A DNA stretch of 35,016 nucleotides from Clostridia bacterium (GCA_017886895.1 JAGHJD010000008.1:1-35016), one strand, 5' to 3'; positions 23,648 to 32,002 are shown, numbered from the stretch's first letter. Numbers and translations are program-made. The notes: generated from the sequence alone by a model not told the origin.

Positions 23648-26620
23648 ATGGTCAGATCGAATACAAGCGTGGGCGGGAAGATCCTGCTCATCCTCATCAC
23701 AATGATCCTCACGCTCGCGCTGCTTGTCGGCGTGGTCTTTATCGTGTACAAAAAGGCGAGCGTGCGCTCCATTGCGGGGCTGTTCGGCGCGGACGACCTC
23801 ATCAGCGAATCGTACGACGGCACGATCGAGGACCTCGTCTCCCTGCTTGCGGGCGCCGTTTCGGACGGGTCGCTCTCCATGAACGACCTCATCGAGATCT
23901 CCCCGCTCGTCGGAGAAAAGCTCGACGCCGTGCTCGACGACATCGAGGAGACGGGGCTGATCAGCGTCGACCGCGACACGCTGTACGCAACGCCCGTCAA
24001 CAGCCTCTCCGCCTCGCTCGGCAGCCTCATCGCCGTCACCGCGACGCTCGACGACCTCTCCTCCACGCTCGGGTTCACCCTGCCCGACCTGCCCCTCATC
24101 ACGGGCAGCGAGGAAGAGCCGCTGCAGCTCTATTCGCAGGCGAACCTCACCGATTCCGGAGAGATCGGCAGCGAATTTCTCTTCGGCGGAGACGCGTACT
24201 CCTTCTATACCCGCACGACAAGCTATGCGAGCACCTATACGGACGGGGAAGAGACGGCAAACATCGTGACGTGGAACCAATATTCGCTCTACACCCTCGC
24301 GGGCGTATCCGAGGGAGAAAACGGGACGCTGCGCTACGGGAACTATACGCTGTATCTTTGCACGGCGGGCGAGGACGAGGCAGAGCCCTCCTATGCCGCG
24401 CTCACGCCCGAGAGCGGCGCCGTCTACTCCTATACGGCGCCCGCAGACCCCGCCGAGGGCCCCGTCACCTTCGCGCTCGGCTCAGACGAGAGCGTGTGCG
24501 TGCGCACGGGTGAGGCGGAATATACCGCCGTCTCCGAACTGTTTACAGAGGACTGGACGGATGAGAACAGCGTCGTCTATTCGCCCGAAGTCGCCGCCGC
24601 GTACAAATACACGCCGCTCTTTTACGCCGATGCGGAGAGCGGGAACTACGTCACCGCGAACACATACGACTCCGCGTCCGGGAAGTACGTGACGGACGAA
24701 ACTGCGGGCGGGTTCGCGCTGGTCCTGCCGAACGCCGCAGACGAGAGCGGCTATTACAAGCAGACGACGGAGCTGTACTGCCGCGTCTACACCTATTCGG
24801 AGGCGATGACGGCGGACGAGGCGAACGCGCTCGTTTCGGAGGCGATCGCGGCGGGAGTAGGCGCGCCCGCGATCTACACCTGCACGAACGGCATCGCGGC
24901 TCTCCCCGCGACCTATGCGATGACCGCGCTCTCCTCCGCGCTGGATACGGACAACATGACGCTGGATACGCTGTGCGACTACCTCGGCATGGAATTCGGC
25001 ATACAGGAGGACGGAGAGGGCTCTGCCCTGCTCGAGACCGTGCGGCATATCCCGCTCGGATACCTGAACGACAACATGCAGGCGGAACTGCAGGGCATAG
25101 CATTGGGCGACGTGATCGTGCTCGATGCAGATTCGCCCCGCATGCTGCTCACGCTCGCCTACGGCGAGGAGGGCGTCGGCTATGAGATCACCGAAGAGGG
25201 GGAACTGGTCGTCTACGAGAAAAAGACGGTCGCCGACCTCACCTCTTCGCTGAACACGCTGCGCATCGGCGACCTCGTGGACGTGACCGACGGCAGCGCC
25301 GCCATTTTACAGGCGATACAGGACTGGACGCTCGCGGACTTTTCGGACAGTACGAAAGTCGGTTCGCTCACCCTCGGCGACGTGCTGACGATAGACGGGG
25401 ACTCCCCCGCCATTTTACAGGCGCTCAAAGACGTGACGCTGGACGGCATGAGCGGCGCGGTGGACAGCCTGACGCTGGACGAGGTACTCGGCGACAGCAT
25501 CAACAACAGCGAACTTCTGTCCATGCTGCGCGGCTCTACGCTGCAGACGCTCGCGGAAGACATCGCTTCCCTCTCCGTGCAGAGCATGTTCGCGGACAGC
25601 GTGTACACGTATTACGACACGGGGTACATCGTTTCCTCCGTTACGGACGCCGCCGCGCTGTACGGCGCGGAAAACCTGTACGTTTGGGACGGGGCGGTCT
25701 ATACCCTTTACTCTGCAGACGGCGGCTATGACGGCAGCGAAACGCTGTACAGCCCCTATCGGCTGCTTTCGGCGGGAGAGCGTTCGGACTACGCGGGCGT
25801 GCCGCTGTACTATTACGACGAAACAAGCGGGCAGATGCAGCTTGCGACCGCCGTCACGGGCTGGTCGATGACCGCGGAACAGTTCGCGGAATACGGCGGC
25901 TACACCCTGTACTATGCGGAGAACGGCGGCTACACGCAGGTCACGGGCTCCGTCACGGCGGACACCGTGTTCACGGCAAGCGCCGTCTGGTATTGGGATC
26001 CCGCGACGGAGAAAATGCAGAGCGTCCGTCTCACGGCGTCGGGGTACGGCGTCACCGTGACGGCAGACAATTACTTCACCCGCCCTGCCAAAGCGGGCGA
26101 TCCCGCACAGTACAACGGCACCGATTACTACACGGAGAGCAATCTCTACTACTACGACGTCGAAAAGGAGAGCTGGCAGCGCGTCACGCTCACGGGCGTG
26201 TGGCTGAACACGAGCGGCAGCGAAGTCGCCGTCACGGACGAGACGGACACAACCGGTCTCACCCGCTATTATAAAATCACCGACGGGACCGTGCCCGCAG
26301 GCGCGGCGCTGTACACCTACGGCGAAGTGATCGGCGTATGGAAGTACCTCGTGCGCGACGGGGACGGGTTCGAGCAGACCTACACCCTCGAGGACGTGGG
26401 CAGCATGGTCTCAAACATCAACCACAACATCAACACCGCCACCCTGCGCGAGCTGGTCGGGGACGGCATCATCACCATCAACACATCGGACGGGCAGACG
26501 CAGGAAGACATCCTGAACACAAAGTACAACCAAGACGGCGACATGCTCGGCGACTGCACGGTGGGGCAGCTCATCTCCCTCATCGCGGGGCACCTTTCCT
26601 CGCCCGGAACGGGCGGCTGA
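23648..26620 (+). CDS. Large membrane-anchored repeat protein, unknown function
   Basis: A 990-aa protein. After a short N-terminus one strong membrane segment (about 10-34, KILLILITMILTLALL) anchors a large outer part. Most of it is acidic and Ser/Thr/Tyr-rich. Three to four repeats of the type (I/L)-x-(L/I)-G-D-(V/L)-x-x-(V/I)-D-x-D-S-P-x-x-L start near residues 484, 538, 572 and 605, the last two about 33 residues apart. A Tyr-rich part (about 675-875) repeats short blocks such as LYYYDETSG, LYYAENGG, WYWDPATE and LYYYDVEKE. No catalytic motif or wall-anchor signal is seen. ATG at 23648 has AGAGG 12 bases upstream, across eight T, a long spacing. It ends at a strong terminator. Confidence 0.82.
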   Translation: MVRSNTSVGGKILLILITMILTLALLVGVVFIVYKKASVRSIAGLFGADDLISESYDGTIEDLVSLLAGAVSDGSLSMNDLIEISPLVGEKLDAVLDDIEETGLISVDRDTLYATPVNSLSASLGSLIAVTATLDDLSSTLGFTLPDLPLITGSEEEPLQLYSQANLTDSGEIGSEFLFGGDAYSFYTRTTSYASTYTDGEETANIVTWNQYSLYTLAGVSEGENGTLRYGNYTLYLCTAGEDEAEPSYAALTPESGAVYSYTAPADPAEGPVTFALGSDESVCVRTGEAEYTAVSELFTEDWTDENSVVYSPEVAAAYKYTPLFYADAESGNYVTANTYDSASGKYVTDETAGGFALVLPNAADESGYYKQTTELYCRVYTYSEAMTADEANALVSEAIAAGVGAPAIYTCTNGIAALPATYAMTALSSALDTDNMTLDTLCDYLGMEFGIQEDGEGSALLETVRHIPLGYLNDNMQAELQGIALGDVIVLDADSPRMLLTLAYGEEGVGYEITEEGELVVYEKKTVADLTSSLNTLRIGDLVDVTDGSAAILQAIQDWTLADFSDSTKVGSLTLGDVLTIDGDSPAILQALKDVTLDGMSGAVDSLTLDEVLGDSINNSELLSMLRGSTLQTLAEDIASLSVQSMFADSVYTYYDTGYIVSSVTDAAALYGAENLYVWDGAVYTLYSADGGYDGSETLYSPYRLLSAGERSDYAGVPLYYYDETSGQMQLATAVTGWSMTAEQFAEYGGYTLYYAENGGYTQVTGSVTADTVFTASAVWYWDPATEKMQSVRLTASGYGVTVTADNYFTRPAKAGDPAQYNGTDYYTESNLYYYDVEKESWQRVTLTGVWLNTSGSEVAVTDETDTTGLTRYYKITDGTVPAGAALYTYGEVIGVWKYLVRDGDGFEQTYTLEDVGSMVSNINHNINTATLRELVGDGIITINTSDGQTQEDILNTKYNQDGDMLGDCTVGQLISLIAGHLSSPGTGG

Positions 26621-26658
26621 GCGCCCGTTCCGCATGCCGCTGTACAGAAACGATTTTT

Positions 26659-26689
26659 CCGCCGCGCCGCAGGGCGCGGCGGTTTTTTT
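26659..26689 (+). terminator. Terminator after the 990-aa gene
   Basis: CCGCCGCGCC (26659-26668), loop GCAG, GGCGCGGCGG (26673-26682), then seven T. The stem is perfect. Confidence 0.95.
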
Positions 26690-26721
26690 ACACTTTTTGC
26701 CGCAGACAAGCGCAAAAAACA

Positions 26722-26750
26722 TTGACTTGCGCAAAAAAATCGGGTAAAAT
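26722..26750 (+). promoter_or_regulatory. Promoter of rpsF-ssb-rpsR
   Basis: TTGACT (26722-26727), 17-bp spacer, TAAAAT (26745-26750). Confidence 0.82.
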
Positions 26751-26756
26751 AGACCA

Positions 26757-26804
26757 TGCGCCGCAAGTTCGGCGCACAAAACCTTGCGTGCGGGAACCGC
26801 ACGC
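26757..26804 (+). promoter_or_regulatory. Two-hairpin leader of rpsF, possible S6:S18 control element
   Basis: TGCGCCG/CGGCGCA (26757-26763 and 26770-26776) and GCGTGCGG/CCGCACGC (26786-26793 and 26797-26804) form two perfect stems before the rpsF ribosome site. Bacterial rpsF leaders are known to bind the S6:S18 complex for feedback control. Whether this leader has the exact conserved bulge is not clear to me. Confidence 0.4.
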
Positions 26805-26829
26805 CGAATAAGACCGGGAGGTAAAAAAC

Positions 26830-27111
26830 ATGAAATACGAGATGCTCTATCTGATCGACGCATCCGTCGCGGACGAGCCGCGTGACGCCCTCATCGAACG
26901 TTTCGGGAAGATCGTCACCGACCTCGGCGGCAAGGTGCTCTCCACAGATAAGTGGGGCGTGAAAAAACTCGCGTACCCCATCGACTACAAGAGCGACGCG
27001 TTCTACGTCCTGATGACGTTCGAAGCGGACGGCGCCGTAGTCAAAGAGCTGGACAGGGTCGCAGGCATCACGGACGAAGTGATGCGCCGCATGATCTCGA
27101 AGGCGAACTGA
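26830..27111 (+). CDS. rpsF: 30S ribosomal protein S6
   Basis: A 93-aa ribosomal protein that binds the central domain of 16S rRNA together with S18. It opens with MKYEMLYLIDAS, followed by the helix with ALIERFGKIV, then KWGVKKLAYPI-x-Y and FYVLMTFEADG, the standard four-strand fold. GGGAGG lies eight bases upstream. It lacks the long acidic tail found in some S6 proteins. It is the first gene of the rpsF-ssb-rpsR unit. Confidence 0.97.
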   Translation: MKYEMLYLIDASVADEPRDALIERFGKIVTDLGGKVLSTDKWGVKKLAYPIDYKSDAFYVLMTFEADGAVVKELDRVAGITDEVMRRMISKAN

Positions 27112-27124
27112 CGGGAGGCGCGGC

Positions 27125-27538
27125 ATGAACAAAGTTTTTCTGATCGGCAACCTTACGCGCGACCCCGAGCTTTCGGAGACGAACAGCGGCGTGGCGCTCT
27201 GCCGTTTCGCGATCGCGGTCAACCGCAGGTTCTCCTCGGGCGACGCGGAGAGGCAGACGGACTTCTTCAACGTGACCGCGTTCCGCGGGCAGGCGGAGAA
27301 CATCGCACGCTTCTGCAAGAAGGGCAACAAAGTTGCGGTCGCGGGCAGCATCCAGATCCGCAACTATGAGGACAACAACGGGCAGCGCCGCACCTTCGTG
27401 GACGTTGTGGCGGACGAGGTGGAGTTCCTCTCCCCCAAGAACAGCGGCGGGGACAGCGACGATTACGCCGCACCCTCCTCTCCCAGGAAAAAGCCCGCGC
27501 TCGAGCCCTTCGACGACGACGGGGACATCCCCTTCTGA
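27125..27538 (+). CDS. ssb: Single-stranded DNA-binding protein
   Basis: A 137-aa SSB. The OB fold covers about residues 1-105: MNKVFLIGNLTRDPEL, then FAIAVNRRF, DFFNVTAFRGQAENIARFCKKG as one region, and GSIQIRNYEDNNGQRR. A short linker leads to the acidic end DDDGDIPF, the site where partner repair and replication proteins dock. It begins 13 bp after rpsF, with a GGGAGG site in the gap. Its place between rpsF and rpsR is the classical Firmicutes order and coordinates replication with ribosome production. Confidence 0.97.
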   Translation: MNKVFLIGNLTRDPELSETNSGVALCRFAIAVNRRFSSGDAERQTDFFNVTAFRGQAENIARFCKKGNKVAVAGSIQIRNYEDNNGQRRTFVDVVADEVEFLSPKNSGGDSDDYAAPSSPRKKPALEPFDDDGDIPF

Positions 27539-27652
27539 GCAAAAACCGAATTTTCCCCGCGCGGCAAATTTACGGGCGCCGTACCCCGCCGCGCGCACGG
27601 CGACAGCCTTTTACGGCACAGCCCCTTACGGGCAATTCGATAAGGAGATAAC

Positions 27653-27898
27653 ATGGACGAGAAACCCGCAGTGAGAAGGCCCATGAAGCGTTCCCGCAGG
27701 AAAGTGTGCGCCTTCTGCCAGGAAAAAGTGGAAGTCATCGACTATAAGGACGTGAACCGCCTGAAAAAATATGTCTCGGAGGGGGGCAAGATCCTGCCCC
27801 GCCGCATGACCGGCACCTGCGCGATGCACCAGCGCGAACTTTCGAACGCGATCAAAAAGGCGCGTATCGTTGCGCTCCTGCCCTATCGCGGAGACTAA
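27653..27898 (+). CDS. rpsR: 30S ribosomal protein S18, zinc-binding form
   Basis: An 81-aa ribosomal protein, partner of S6. The S18 core is [24 protein letters not shown] followed by a helix of Lys and Arg. It has a Cys/His set, with CAFC (Cys19, Cys22) and CAMH (Cys56, His59), so it is the C+ form expected to hold zinc. Many bacteria have a C- form instead. AAGGAG lies seven bases upstream. A 114-bp gap separates it from ssb; no promoter is evident there. A strong terminator follows. Confidence 0.97.
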   Translation: MDEKPAVRRPMKRSRRKVCAFCQEKVEVIDYKDVNRLKKYVSEGGKILPRRMTGTCAMHQRELSNAIKKARIVALLPYRGD

Positions 27899-27916
27899 AA
27901 GTTTTTCAAGAAAAGC

Positions 27917-27955
27917 GCCTCCGCGCCGCAACATTGCGGCGCGGAGGCTTTTTTT
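27917..27955 (+). terminator. Terminator after rpsR
   Basis: GCCTCCGCGCCGCA (27917-27930), loop ACAT, TGCGGCGCGGAGGC (27935-27948), then seven T. The stem is a perfect 14 bp. Confidence 0.96.
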
Positions 27956-28019
27956 ACGCGGGGACTTTTTTACGCGAGGGCTTTTTTACGCGGGGGGGTA
28001 CGGGGGGCTTTTTTACGCC
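27948..28019. repeat. Tandem repeat of T-run plus ACGCG units
   Basis: Four units start at 27948, 27965, 27981 and 28008. Each is C, six or seven T, then ACGCG or ACGCC and a G-rich or C-rich end. The first contains the U-run of the rpsR terminator, so the array looks like slippage copies of the terminator tail. Confidence 0.6.
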
Positions 28020-28184
28020 CCGAAACCGAAGGGAAGAACCTTTTCCCTTCCCTCCCCTCGCTTCCGGTGCCAAAGGGGCGGTGCGGCTTTGCGCCGCCCC
28101 TTTGGCGCACATTGCTTTTTGCATACCGCCCGCCGCGCCGCCCCTGCGGAAAAATTTTCACGGAAAAGAGCGTACGGAAAATTC

Positions 28185-28214
28185 TTGCGCGCGCACCGCC
28201 GCATATGCTATACT
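28185..28214 (+). promoter_or_regulatory. Candidate promoter of the FHA-ABC operon
   Basis: TTGCGC (28185-28190), 18-bp spacer, TATACT (28209-28214) with an extended -10 TGC. Transcription would start near 28221, so upstream ATG codons are not in the message. This supports the TTG start at 28271. Confidence 0.55.
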
Positions 28215-28270
28215 GTATGCAGAAAAAACCGCAGCAAGGGGCGCGCAGAAACGCGCGGAGAGGCACCGCG

Positions 28271-30034
28271 TTGAAGAACTTGATCCTGAAAATCACCGAA
28301 GGGGAGCTGTTCCGCTTTTACGACACGGAGGAGCGCGAAAGCGTCGTTATCGGCTCGTCGAGAAAAGCGGACATCTGCATCAGATCGGTGTATATCCAGC
28401 CGCAGCAGCTTCGCCTGACCCGCGAAAACGGCGTATGGTTCGCCGAAGAGCTCGGCGGGAAGGATCCAAAATGCGTCGCGCTCCTCGGCGGCAAGCCCTT
28501 CCGCCGCCCGAAAGTGCGGCTGGACGGAGAGCTCGCTCTTCGCCGCACGGATGCGGAGAAAAAGGAGAAGGACGGCGAGCTGTGCCGCATTACACCCGTG
28601 CGGCAGATCAACCGCAGAAAAGAGGGGCCCGCCTTCGACCTCACGCAAAAGACGGTCACGACCTTCGGCAGCGGCGACTGCGACGTGCGCATCGACAGCC
28701 CGCTTGTCTCGGCGAAACACTTCTTCATCGTGTTCGACGGAGCGGACTGCTACATAGAGGACGCGCACAGCCTGCACGGCACCTATGTGAACAACCGCAG
28801 GATCAAGCGGCAGAAACTTATCGACTACGACCGCATCTCCGTTCCGACGGCGGCGTATGTGTTCTACCGCAACAAACTGCTCCACTCCACCGCGGCGGGC
28901 GGCATCCGCATCGACGCCGTGAACGTCTCAAAAAAAGTGAACGACCGCAACGCGCGCGGGAAGATCCCGCTGGTGACGGAGGCGTCCTTCCGCATCGAGG
29001 CGGGCGAATTCGTCGCCGTCGTCGGCGGGAGCGGCGCGGGCAAGAGCACCCTTTTGGACTGCCTCAACGGCATGCGCCCCGCGACGGAGGGGAAGATCTA
29101 CTACGACGGGAACGACTATTACGAAAACCTGAACTCCTACCGTAGCGTCATCGGATACGTGCCGCAGAAGGATATTTTGCACGAGGATCTGACGCTCGCG
29201 GACGCGCTGCGCTATACGGCGCGGCTGCGCACGCGCGCAGACCTCTCCAAAGGGGAGCTCGCCGCGCGCGTGGCGGCGGCGGTCGCCGACGTGCACTTAC
29301 AGGGAAAGGAGCACCTCCGCATCTCCTCCCTCTCGGGCGGGCAGAAAAAGCGCGTCTCCATCGCGATGGAACTTTTATCCGACCCGAAGGTCATCTTTCT
29401 CGACGAGCCGACGAGCGGGCTTTCGCCCGATCTGGACCTCGGCATGATGGAGCTTTTGAAGGAGCTCTCCAAAAAGGGGCGCACGATCGTCGCCGTGACG
29501 CACGCGATGGAGAACCTCGACAAGTGCGACAAGGTGCTCTTCCTCGGACGGGGCGGCAGGGTGTGCTACTTCGGCGAGGCGGCGGGCGCCTTCCGCTGGT
29601 TCAACCGCCGCAGCTATTCGCGCATCTTCCTCTCGCTCACGGAGGAAAAGACCTGCGAAGAATTTGCGCGCAAGTACCGTTCGGACGCGAATTACAAGAA
29701 GCTGTACGCCGCCTTCTGCACAGAGTACGGCGCGGGGTGCGTCGCCCCGCCCGTGGAGCGGGAGGAGATCGCGCGGCGCAACTGGGAGGCGCCGCCGAAG
29801 GCGCTGCCCGTACAGGGCGCGCAGCGGCGCGCGGAGGAAGAGACGGCGACAACAACGGCGAGAAAAACACAGCCCGCCGCAGAGAGCGCGCCCCTGCCCG
29901 CCGCGGCGGAGATACCCGCAGGCAGGGAAAAAGAAAAAGCGGACGATCCGCAAAAGACCGCGCAGGGCGCGCGACAGACAAACAAACGGCGCGCGGCGGG
30001 CGCGCAGAGGGCGGTGCGGCATGAAGAGAAGTAG
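28271..30034 (+). CDS. FHA-domain ABC transporter ATPase (ABCG-like)
   Basis: A 587-aa cytosolic ATPase. Residues about 1-95 look like a degenerate FHA domain (VVIGSSRKADICI), and about 120-200 a good one: FGSGDCDVRIDSPLVSAKH, then LHGTYVNN, the phosphothreonine-binding pattern. The ABC domain covers about 214-430, with Walker A GGSGAGKST (252-260), signature LSGGQ (354-358), Walker B VIFLDEP (374-380) and the switch His411. A low-complexity tail of Ala, Glu, Lys and Arg (about 500-587) follows. The layout recalls Rv1747-type transporters, but the membrane domain is a separate gene here. The start is TTG at 28271 with GGAGAGG seven bases upstream; an ATG at 28217 would lie at the transcription start. 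Its control by Ser/Thr phosphorylation is an inference from the FHA domains. Confidence 0.88.
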   Translation: MKNLILKITEGELFRFYDTEERESVVIGSSRKADICIRSVYIQPQQLRLTRENGVWFAEELGGKDPKCVALLGGKPFRRPKVRLDGELALRRTDAEKKEKDGELCRITPVRQINRRKEGPAFDLTQKTVTTFGSGDCDVRIDSPLVSAKHFFIVFDGADCYIEDAHSLHGTYVNNRRIKRQKLIDYDRISVPTAAYVFYRNKLLHSTAAGGIRIDAVNVSKKVNDRNARGKIPLVTEASFRIEAGEFVAVVGGSGAGKSTLLDCLNGMRPATEGKIYYDGNDYYENLNSYRSVIGYVPQKDILHEDLTLADALRYTARLRTRADLSKGELAARVAAAVADVHLQGKEHLRISSLSGGQKKRVSIAMELLSDPKVIFLDEPTSGLSPDLDLGMMELLKELSKKGRTIVAVTHAMENLDKCDKVLFLGRGGRVCYFGEAAGAFRWFNRRSYSRIFLSLTEEKTCEEFARKYRSDANYKKLYAAFCTEYGAGCVAPPVEREEIARRNWEAPPKALPVQGAQRRAEEETATTTARKTQPAAESAPLPAAAEIPAGREKEKADDPQKTAQGARQTNKRRAAGAQRAVRHEEK

Positions 30035-30833
30035 ACGGCGTTCCGCGCGCATGAACGCCATGCACTTCCGTGTGCTGACGGCGCGCTATTTCAGACAGAT
30101 CTTCACCAACCTCGGCACCGTGCTCCCGCTGCTGTTGGAGGCGCCCGTGCTGCTGCTCCTGTTCATCGTCGCCTGCAAGGCGGATGCCTTTACGGAAAAA
30201 AACGTGACGGACGCGAACACCGCGATCTTCCTGCTCGTCGTCATGAGCGCGCTGATGGGGATCCTGAACAGCTACCGCGAGATCTGCAAGGAGCGCGAGA
30301 TCCTCTCGCGCGAGGTATTCGGCGGGCTGGACGTGACCGCCTACGCACTCTCGAAGTTCGTGGTGCTCGCGGCGTTCGGCGCGGGGCAGTGCCTCGTCCT
30401 CTACTGCGGCGCGGCGCTGTACACGGACTTCGCCTTTGCAGAACCCTTCGCAGCCTACCCGCTTTGCTGGCTGGCGCTGTACCTTGTGAACCTCTCCACG
30501 ACCGCGATCGGGCTGTTCCTCTCCGCATTCTTAAAGCGCAGCGAGAGCGCCATCCTGCCCGTTCTGCTCATCATCATCGTGTGCGTCGTGTTTTCGGACT
30601 GCGTGCTGACGATGGACGGCGCGGCGGGGTACCTGCGCTACATCACGCCCACCGCCTGGGGCGCGGGCGTGTTCGGCAGCTACACGGGGCTGAACGGTTG
30701 GCGGGAAGGTTTTTCGCGCGAGCTGTACGACAGCCCGCCCCTGCTCTCTCTCGCCGTACTCGCGGCGATCACGCTGCTGTTTTTGTCGGCTGCGATCGCC
30801 TGCCTGCGCCATGCGTACAAAAGCAAAGAATAA
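30021..30833 (+). CDS. ABC-2 type permease subunit
   Basis: A 270-aa membrane protein, partner of the FHA-ABC ATPase. After a basic N-terminus (KRSRRRSAR) and an amphipathic start (LTARYFRQIFTN), six hydrophobic segments follow. They include VLPLLLEAPVLLLLFIVAC, a central stretch with a conserved-looking SYREICKEREILSREVFGG loop, and the closing segments before YITPTAWG. This is the ABCG/ABC-2 pattern. The ATG at 30021 lies inside the end of the ATPase gene (14-bp overlap); later Met codons at 30051 and 30060 are alternatives. The substrate is unknown; ABC-2 systems of this kind export lipids, sugars or drugs. Confidence 0.88.
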   Translation: MKRSRRRSARMNAMHFRVLTARYFRQIFTNLGTVLPLLLEAPVLLLLFIVACKADAFTEKNVTDANTAIFLLVVMSALMGILNSYREICKEREILSREVFGGLDVTAYALSKFVVLAAFGAGQCLVLYCGAALYTDFAFAEPFAAYPLCWLALYLVNLSTTAIGLFLSAFLKRSESAILPVLLIIIVCVVFSDCVLTMDGAAGYLRYITPTAWGAGVFGSYTGLNGWREGFSRELYDSPPLLSLAVLAAITLLFLSAAIACLRHAYKSKE

Positions 30834-30845
30834 GGAGGCTTCCCC

Positions 30846-31022
30846 ATGGAACTGCCGCAGGATCCGTATATTCTCGTAAGTTTCGTGAACATGAAACTGC
30901 GCGACGCCTATCCGAGCCTTGCCGCCCTCTGCGACGACCTCGGCGCGGACGAGGCGGCGCTGCGGGAAAAGCTGCGCGCGGCGGGCTTTACGTACGACGC
31001 GGACAAGAACGCGTTCGTCTGA
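30846..31022 (+). CDS. DUF4250 domain protein (58 aa)
   Basis: A short protein of the DUF4250 family, found across Clostridia and of unknown function. It reads MELPQDPYILVSFVN, then KLRDAYPSLAALCDDL, and closes with AAGFTYDADKNAFV; the family pattern P-x-D-P-x-x-L-(L/V)-S-x-(V/L)-N and L-R-D-x-Y-x-S-L is clear. AAGGAGG lies seven bases upstream. It starts 12 bp after the permease gene, so it is probably co-transcribed. It has no membrane segment. It ends before a bidirectional terminator. Confidence 0.88.
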   Translation: MELPQDPYILVSFVNMKLRDAYPSLAALCDDLGADEAALREKLRAAGFTYDADKNAFV

Positions 31023-31078
31023 CTGCGGCGCATTTTCAAAGGGACGGGGAACCGCCGCCCGACAGCCCCCTATAAAAC

Positions 31079-31109
31079 CGTGCGCGGCTCTTTTAAAGAG
31101 CCGCGCACG
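31079..31109. terminator. Bidirectional terminator between DUF4250 and degV
   Basis: A near-perfect palindrome: CGTGCGCGGCTC (31079-31090) and GAGCCGCGCACG (31098-31109), centre TTTTAAA. T-rich sequence follows on the plus strand (TCATTTTTGCG, then six T). On the minus strand GGTTTTATA follows. Confidence 0.88.
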
Positions 31110-31126
31110 TCATTTTTGCGTCTTTT

Positions 31127-31951
31127 TTATCTGTCCAGCGCCTTCGTGACGTAAGCCGCGCCGAACGCGCCCGCGCCGACATGGATGCTCAGCACAGGCC
31201 CCAGCACGCGCTGGTGGATATTCACGGCGGGGAACCGTTCGTGCAAAAGCTGCGTAAATTCGGAGACGTCCGTCTCCTGCCCGCAGCGGCAGACGATGAG
31301 CCTGCGCGTATTTTCGGGGAAGAGCGCGCACATTGCCTCCAGCCGTTCGCGGTGCCCGCGCGTGTTCTCTTTGAACAGGATGCGCTCCTTCATCTCAAAA
31401 ACGGGGCGCACGTTGAGCTGCGCCTTCGCGCGCGCGCTGTTGAGCCTGCCGCCCGCGCGCAGCCGGTCGAGGGTCTCGACCGTGAACACGATGCCGATCT
31501 TCCGCTTGATGTTTTCGAGCTGTTTGACGACGGTCTCGAACGAAAACCCGCCCTTGACCATGTTCACCGCCTCGTCGACCAGAAGGTGCATGCCCGCGCC
31601 GATCGTGCCCGAATCGAGCACATAGATATTCCCGCCCGCCTGCTGTGCGGCGAACTTTGCGGAGGAATACGTGCCCGAAAGCGCCTCGGAGAGCACGATG
31701 CAGATGACGTCGCACCCGCGCTCGGTGAGCGTGCGGAAGGTGCGCAGGAAGTTGTCGAAATTCGGCTGCGCCGTCTTGCACGGGGAAAACTGCGCCATCG
31801 GCGTCATGAAATCGCCGTTGCGGTCGGAGGCGTACTCCTCGTAAAAGCCGTTCCCGATCTGATAATTGAGCGGCACGACGCTCAGGATGCCGCGGCTGGT
31901 AACTTCCGCCGTCGAATAGCCGACGGACGAATCGGTCACAATGGCGATCAT
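31127..31951 (-). CDS. DegV family fatty acid-binding protein
   Basis: A 274-aa cytosolic protein. DegV/FakB proteins bind a fatty acid and present it for phosphorylation by FakA. The start MIAIVTDSSVGYS is the first conserved strand and loop. The middle has CKTAQPN, the TSQP-like site, and ICIVLSEALSGTYSSA, the family's SGTYQSA-like motif. GTIGAGM and RAGGRL come later; the first usually reads D-(S/T)-x-x-x-x-x-G, here DSGTIGAG. The end is HVGAGAFGAAYV. It is shorter than some relatives by a few residues. GGAGG lies nine bases upstream. It follows accA by 51 bp in the same direction, which fits a role in lipid supply. Confidence 0.93.
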   Translation of the reverse strand: MIAIVTDSSVGYSTAEVTSRGILSVVPLNYQIGNGFYEEYASDRNGDFMTPMAQFSPCKTAQPNFDNFLRTFRTLTERGCDVICIVLSEALSGTYSSAKFAAQQAGGNIYVLDSGTIGAGMHLLVDEAVNMVKGGFSFETVVKQLENIKRKIGIVFTVETLDRLRAGGRLNSARAKAQLNVRPVFEMKERILFKENTRGHRERLEAMCALFPENTRRLIVCRCGQETDVSEFTQLLHERFPAVNIHQRVLGPVLSIHVGAGAFGAAYVTKALDR

Positions 31952-32002
31952 AGTCTTTTCCTCCGTTCCGTGCCCGCCTCGCCCGAACAGGGCGCCTTCC
32001 GC

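Larger units (their letters stand above)
27899..28270. other. Gap between rpsR and the FHA-ABC gene: terminator, repeats, hairpin
   Basis: No gene seen in 372 bp. It holds the rpsR terminator and a tandem array of C-T6-7-ACGCG-rich units at 27948-28019. A hairpin follows, with GCCAAAGGGGCGG (28069-28081) and CCGCCCCTTTGGC (28094-28106) and a short T-run after it. The ABC promoter comes last. Confidence 0.6.

Noticed and set aside
28067-28270. ATG starts upstream of the FHA-ABC gene
   Set aside because: They fall in or before the promoter and encode Arg/Pro-rich text across a hairpin. The TTG at 28271 has a good ribosome site and begins the FHA fold.
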